NCBI GenBank assembly: GCA_028817755.1 | Contig: JAPPPA010000294.1 | Location: forward strand, 1 to 17,527 | Direction of reading: 5' to 3' | DNA length: 17,527 nt | From: Gammaproteobacteria bacterium | GTDB lineage: Bacteria > Pseudomonadota > Gammaproteobacteria > JAPPPA01 | Shown here: positions 14,251 to 17,527 of the stretch, one piece after another | Numbering within the stretch: the first letter of the stretch is position 1 | How the letters are laid out: each line of letters starts with the position of its first letter | Translations under genes and position numbers: made by a program | Notes under the pieces: generated by a model | What the model saw: only the letters and a program-made list of their open reading frames with translations | What the model was told of the DNA's origin: nothing | Databases searched by the model: none

Positions 14251-15198
14251 ATGAAATCCAAATTTAGCCTAGCAGCCCTAGTACTCGCCGCCATTACCGC
14301 CACCACCTACTTTGTACCCGGCGCGATGCCCGCGGGCTTATTAGAAGCCAGCTTTAATGTAGAGCGCGCTCGCCACGGCGTTAGCCGAGAAACCTTATCT
14401 GTAAACGGCCGCGACTGGGTTTACTTAGACAGCCATCCGCAAGGCTGTGGTGATTGCGAAGTCATTCTCGCGTTTCATGGTTTTACCGCCGACAAAGACA
14501 ACTGGATGCGTTTTGCCAAAGGCCTAGTAAACGACTACCGCCTTATCGCGCCCGACCTACCCGGCTTTGGTGAAACCAGCCGCATAGCAGGCGAAAAATA
14601 CACACTGGCACTACAAGCCCAACGTGTAAAAGAGCTGCTTAACGCCCTAGATATTCAACGCGTTCACGTCACCGGCAATTCAATGGGCGGGCACCTCACC
14701 GCAATCTATACCCACCTATACCCGCAAGATGTTTTAAGCATGGGCTTGATGGATGCCGCCGGTGTAACCGAGCCAGTTAAAAGCCTACAAACACTCGCCT
14801 TTGAACGCCGCGAGTCTCCACAAGTTACACGCGGTTTTGAAGAGTACGAAGCCATGCTGAAAATGGTGTCGGAGCAAGAGCCGTTTATTCCACTCCCGGC
14901 CAAGCGCTACTTTGCCAATATCGCCACCACTAACGCCGACCACTACCAGATCATTCTGGATGATTTACTCGCCGACGATAGCAGTCGCCTAGAGCCCTAT
15001 CTGCCATACATTCAGCAGCCCACACTCATTATGTGGGGCCGCCAAGACCGCTCTTTAGACGTGAGCTCTGTTGCCGTATTTGAGCAACTGCTACCCAACG
15101 CCCAAAGCCATATCTTTGAAAACACCGGCCATCTGCCCATGGTGGAACGCCCTGCCGAAAGCGCCGCAATTTATCGCGCTTTTCTACAGTCGCTATAG
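14251..15198 (+). CDS. Alpha/beta hydrolase, exported or membrane-anchored
   Basis: 315 residues. The hydrophobic N terminus (MKSKFSLAALVLAAITATTY) suggests export or a membrane anchor. Fold motifs are FHGFTADKDNW (75-85), nucleophile elbow GNSMGG with S144 (142-147), acid D266 (MWGRQDR) and H294 (NTGHLPMVERP). It is a clear paralogue of the protein at 8253-9176: same elbow, same HGF-DKD-W box and same GH-PMVE-PAE C terminus. Two cysteines (C66, C69) in a short CGDC loop are absent from the paralogue and could form a disulfide outside the cytoplasm. It is cotranscribed with the hydroxylase-like gene, which begins 12 bp after its stop. The ribosome site (AGAG) is weak. Confidence 0.92.
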   Translation: MKSKFSLAALVLAAITATTYFVPGAMPAGLLEASFNVERARHGVSRETLSVNGRDWVYLDSHPQGCGDCEVILAFHGFTADKDNWMRFAKGLVNDYRLIAPDLPGFGETSRIAGEKYTLALQAQRVKELLNALDIQRVHVTGNSMGGHLTAIYTHLYPQDVLSMGLMDAAGVTEPVKSLQTLAFERRESPQVTRGFEEYEAMLKMVSEQEPFIPLPAKRYFANIATTNADHYQIILDDLLADDSSRLEPYLPYIQQPTLIMWGRQDRSLDVSSVAVFEQLLPNAQSHIFENTGHLPMVERPAESAAIYRAFLQSL

Positions 15199-15210
15199 GA
15201 AACTCAAACC

Positions 15211-16464
15211 ATGATTAAGAACCTAGCCAACACCCTGTGGAGCGGCGAGCTGAAATTCTCAGAAAAACTTCGCCCGCTAGCCAATCTTTACGCCATTAGC
15301 TTCGCGCTTATTTTCGCCGCGGCGTTTATGCCGCTATTGCTAAGCGAAACCTTCGCCAACGTTGGCCCCGGCATGGGCGAGCAAGTTAGCTTTCAACTGA
15401 TACAAGACGAACTCACAGGCCTGTACGAACGCAGCAAAGAAGGCGGTTATCACGAGTTCTTCTTTGGCGTTGTTATTCTGCTTTGCGGCGCCCTATTCGC
15501 CCGTGCATTAGCTGGCCTGCGTGCTTACTTTTTGTACCGCGGCCCTAACGGCGAAAAATACCCCATGGAAGAAATGTACGTTTGGGGCATGACCAACTTC
15601 TTCGGCCTACTCGGCGCAGTCGTATTAGGCGTAATCGCGGCCAGCATTATCTTTATGCTCGGCGGCGACTTCACCAGCAGCCTAAATTTTGTCGGTGATA
15701 TGGGCGCTTATGCGCATGGCCTCGTTGGCCAATACGTACCCACTATTGTCGAACTGCCTTCATGGCTCGCCATGTTACTGATTTACCTGCTCGGCACCTT
15801 TATTCACTACTGGGCACACCGCTGGAGTCACGACTTCCGTGCCGCGTGGTTGCTGTTCCACCGCATTCACCACATGCCCCGCGTGCTTAGCGCTCACACC
15901 ACTACCGCCGTGTTCTTCACCATTCCACTCTTGGTGTTTGTAGTTATTCCTTACAACTTCGCCTTTGCCGCCGCTACCAAACTGTTTTCAGAACAGCCGC
16001 TGTATATCGAAACTGCCATCATCATGTCGCTGATGAACATGGTCGACCCGTGGTCACACGCCACCGCGCTCTATAAAGAAGCCATGAACAACCGCTGGTT
16101 ACGCACCATGGGTTTTGTATTTAACGCCGGCGCGTGGCACGCCATGCACCACGCGGCGGAACTGGAATACACCGGTAAAAGAAAAGCCAACAACACCGTA
16201 AATATCGGCGGCGGCAACCTCTTCTGCATGTGGGACATCGCCTTCGGCACCTACGTTCCACCCAGCAAAGAATGCCCACAACCAGGCCTCACTGGCAATC
16301 CAGATTTAGTCATGAATCCACTTCGCCAAGCGCTAGCAGGCACCGTGCAAATCGCCTATGAACTCTGGCACAACAAAAACTGGAAAGACCGCTTCTGGAT
16401 TCTGTTCGGCAGCTCAGATTGGAACCCACCAATTACCAAAGACTTTGCCTTAAAACAGAGTTAA
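15211..16464 (+). CDS. Fatty acid hydroxylase / sterol desaturase superfamily membrane protein
   Basis: 417 residues with several membrane helices (about 28-45, 85-105, 130-150, 185-200, 233-255). The superfamily's diiron histidine boxes are present: HYWAH (H199, H203), HRIHH (H217, H220, H221) and WHAMHH (H310, H313, H314), plus H207 and H229. These enzymes use O2 to hydroxylate or desaturate lipids in the membrane; alkylglycerol monooxygenase, carotenoid hydroxylases and sterol C4/C5 enzymes belong here. No electron donor gene is adjacent, although the CDGSH protein elsewhere in the window is an iron-sulfur candidate. An AGGAAA site precedes the ATG. It is second in the operon with the alpha/beta hydrolase. 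Sterol specificity cannot be claimed. Confidence 0.9.
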   Translation: MIKNLANTLWSGELKFSEKLRPLANLYAISFALIFAAAFMPLLLSETFANVGPGMGEQVSFQLIQDELTGLYERSKEGGYHEFFFGVVILLCGALFARALAGLRAYFLYRGPNGEKYPMEEMYVWGMTNFFGLLGAVVLGVIAASIIFMLGGDFTSSLNFVGDMGAYAHGLVGQYVPTIVELPSWLAMLLIYLLGTFIHYWAHRWSHDFRAAWLLFHRIHHMPRVLSAHTTTAVFFTIPLLVFVVIPYNFAFAAATKLFSEQPLYIETAIIMSLMNMVDPWSHATALYKEAMNNRWLRTMGFVFNAGAWHAMHHAAELEYTGKRKANNTVNIGGGNLFCMWDIAFGTYVPPSKECPQPGLTGNPDLVMNPLRQALAGTVQIAYELWHNKNWKDRFWILFGSSDWNPPITKDFALKQS

Positions 16465-16520
16465 ATAGAGGCAACAGCTGCTGAGTGTTACAGTGCCAAA
16501 AGAAACATTTAGCAACCGGC

Positions 16521-16550
16521 CCAATAATATTCAGATATTCATCTTATTGG
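16521..16550. repeat. Nested inverted repeat upstream of the FRG gene
   Basis: The outer arms CCAATAA (16521-16527) and TTATTGG (16544-16550) pair perfectly. Inside them AATAT (16525-16529) and ATATT (16535-16539) form a second, alternative pairing. There is no T run, so it is not a standard terminator. It lies 50 bp before the FRG gene start in an AT-rich gap, and may be an operator or mRNA structure. Confidence 0.45.
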
Positions 16551-16599
16551 ATAGTTGTCTTCTAATTAGCATTAGGAATCATTCAACGTGGATACAGAT

Positions 16600-17527
16600 A
16601 TGGGCGGATATTGGAAGTACTACTCTGATACGTTCGATTGGAATGAAGAACCTTTCTTTAAACCGCTCGATAAGTCCCATTCAAAAGACGTGTTTAAGGC
16701 TGCGGGTCTGAATGAAAAGCAATCAGATTCCCTAATAGCATCGGGTTATGTGACTGTTCCTAATAGCGATGTAGTTATCGATCGCTTTTATGGCGGAGCC
16801 ATTGCTTCTAGTGATTTAGTGTCCAGGTTCCGGCCACAACAACTTCCAGAGCTATTTGAAAAACCACGTTCCCGCGCATGGGTTAAAACTGCACATTCGC
16901 TTACAGAGTTGTATCGCATTGTTGATGAAGCCCAGTCCCAATCCAACGAACCTTTACTATTTCGAGGCCAAAGGTCCAACTACGCGGTCCGCAGGAAGGT
17001 TAACAACCCAAACTTCACGATTGATGGAGTCGGTGAAGTGTCACTTTTGTCCTCATTTTGGCGCAAGGCCTATGGGCAAAATCCTGATTGTTTTTGTGAT
17101 TTCCATTCATTGTCATTATTCGAGTGGAGCAAAATTTTTTACTCGGCATATGACTTGGAGGAAGTTGAAAGAAGACAAAAATTGGCTTTAGAAAATGGCG
17201 AATGGATGTATTCTGAGCAGGACATGGCTGACTCCGATGACCCGTTACTTAGTGAGTTTGGAAACCACCGTCTTGACCTCGCCATGGGTATGAATTTCAA
17301 TTTAGCTGACACGCTATCAACCCTTCTTCAACACTACGGACTGATGTCCACAGCTATAGACCTAAGCTCCTCGTTGGACGTTAGCCTCTTCTTCGCCACG
17401 CATCAGCTGGCTAAGGAGAATGGTAAGCATCGCTACGAATTCGCAGGCACCAATAATGGGAAAGCGGTGATCTACCTGATTCAAAACAATAAAAATGAAA
17501 TGGTGGTACACGACTCGGGAGAGAGAG
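16600..17527 (+). CDS. FRG-domain protein, 5' part (runs off the window)
   Basis: The frame stays open to the window edge: 309 complete codons from ATG 16600. A GTG at 16588 in the same frame is an alternative start with AGGA 10 nt upstream; a TAG at 16573-16575 blocks anything earlier. The FRG domain is recognisable by LLFRGQRSNY (RGQ at 122-124) and by LLQHYGLMSTAIDLSSSLDVSLFFATH (QHYG at 244-247). FRG domains occur in many bacterial and phage proteins, and their biochemical role is not settled. Residues 1-115 match nothing I know; they are hydrophilic and aromatic-rich at the start (MGGYWKYYSDTFDW). Codon choice (TTA, AAT, GAT) is visibly AT-richer than in the metabolic genes to the left, suggesting acquired DNA. 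No signal peptide is seen, so it is probably cytoplasmic. Confidence 0.85.
   Translation, partial: MGGYWKYYSDTFDWNEEPFFKPLDKSHSKDVFKAAGLNEKQSDSLIASGYVTVPNSDVVIDRFYGGAIASSDLVSRFRPQQLPELFEKPRSRAWVKTAHSLTELYRIVDEAQSQSNEPLLFRGQRSNYAVRRKVNNPNFTIDGVGEVSLLSSFWRKAYGQNPDCFCDFHSLSLFEWSKIFYSAYDLEEVERRQKLALENGEWMYSEQDMADSDDPLLSEFGNHRLDLAMGMNFNLADTLSTLLQHYGLMSTAIDLSSSLDVSLFFATHQLAKENGKHRYEFAGTNNGKAVIYLIQNNKNEMVVHDSGER

Noticed and set aside
14124..14306. 60-residue minus-strand frame across the hydrolase promoter
   Set aside because: It overlaps the start of a well-supported gene on the other strand and has no recognisable domain or ribosome site.
15211..16464. Calling the hydroxylase-superfamily protein a sterol desaturase
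   Set aside because: The histidine boxes define only the superfamily; no feature shows sterol specificity.
16493..16711. 72-residue plus-strand frame and nearby short frames in the FRG region (16788-16979, 16856-17191)
   Set aside because: They lie mainly within the long open frame that carries clear FRG motifs in another phase; they show no domain features.
1..17527. tRNA, rRNA, CRISPR array, IS element or riboswitch
   Set aside because: I looked for cloverleaf-like segments, regularly spaced repeats, transposase motifs and long structured leaders. The only repeats supported are the REP-like pair and short inverted repeats listed above.

Overview
The window looks like chromosomal DNA of a marine-type gammaproteobacterium. 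I infer a Spongiibacteraceae/Halieaceae-like lineage from gene content (wax-ester synthase, flavin monooxygenase, several SDRs, DUF1295 protein, AtsA-like sulfatase), moderate coding GC and short intergenic gaps; no rRNA or other marker gene fixes the taxon. It encodes oxidation, hydrolysis and storage of lipid-like or alicyclic compounds. No tRNA, rRNA, IS element or CRISPR array was seen.

Layout. (1) 3-353 is the tail of a DUF4345 membrane protein, convergent with a four-gene minus-strand operon (3687 to 350): paraoxonase-like lipoprotein, double-CDGSH iron-sulfur protein, AraC-type regulator and an SDR whose catalytic residues are altered. (2) 3959-5398 is a WS/DGAT acyltransferase, divergent from that operon and closed by a strong hairpin terminator. 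(3) 5545-7332 is an exported, membrane-anchored AtsA-like sulfatase. It converges on a minus-strand block (11644 to 7336): Baeyer-Villiger-type monooxygenase, a REP-like inverted repeat, SDR, alpha/beta hydrolase and DUF1295 (steroid 5-alpha-reductase-like) membrane protein. (4) 12607-11792 is a third SDR with its own terminator, preceded by 14065-12728, an SGNH-hydrolase lipoprotein. (5) 14251-16464 is a plus-strand pair: a second alpha/beta hydrolase and a fatty-acid-hydroxylase-superfamily membrane protein. (6) From 16600 to the right edge runs the start of an FRG-domain protein, AT-richer by eye and unrelated to the metabolic genes.

How the genes may work together. The set AraC/VirS-type regulator, flavin monooxygenase, SDRs, alpha/beta hydrolase and WS/DGAT matches the protein families of the Mycobacterium tuberculosis virS-mymA locus. 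A plausible but unproven chemistry is: alcohol exposed (sulfatase), alcohol oxidised to ketone (SDR), oxygen inserted to give an ester or lactone (BVMO), then hydrolysis (alpha/beta hydrolases, paraoxonase-like protein), with acyl products stored as wax ester or triacylglycerol.

The strongest unlabelled signal is a 21-bp element (19/21 identical) at almost the same distance before the BVMO start (54 nt) and the third SDR start (56 nt). It is probably a shared operator.
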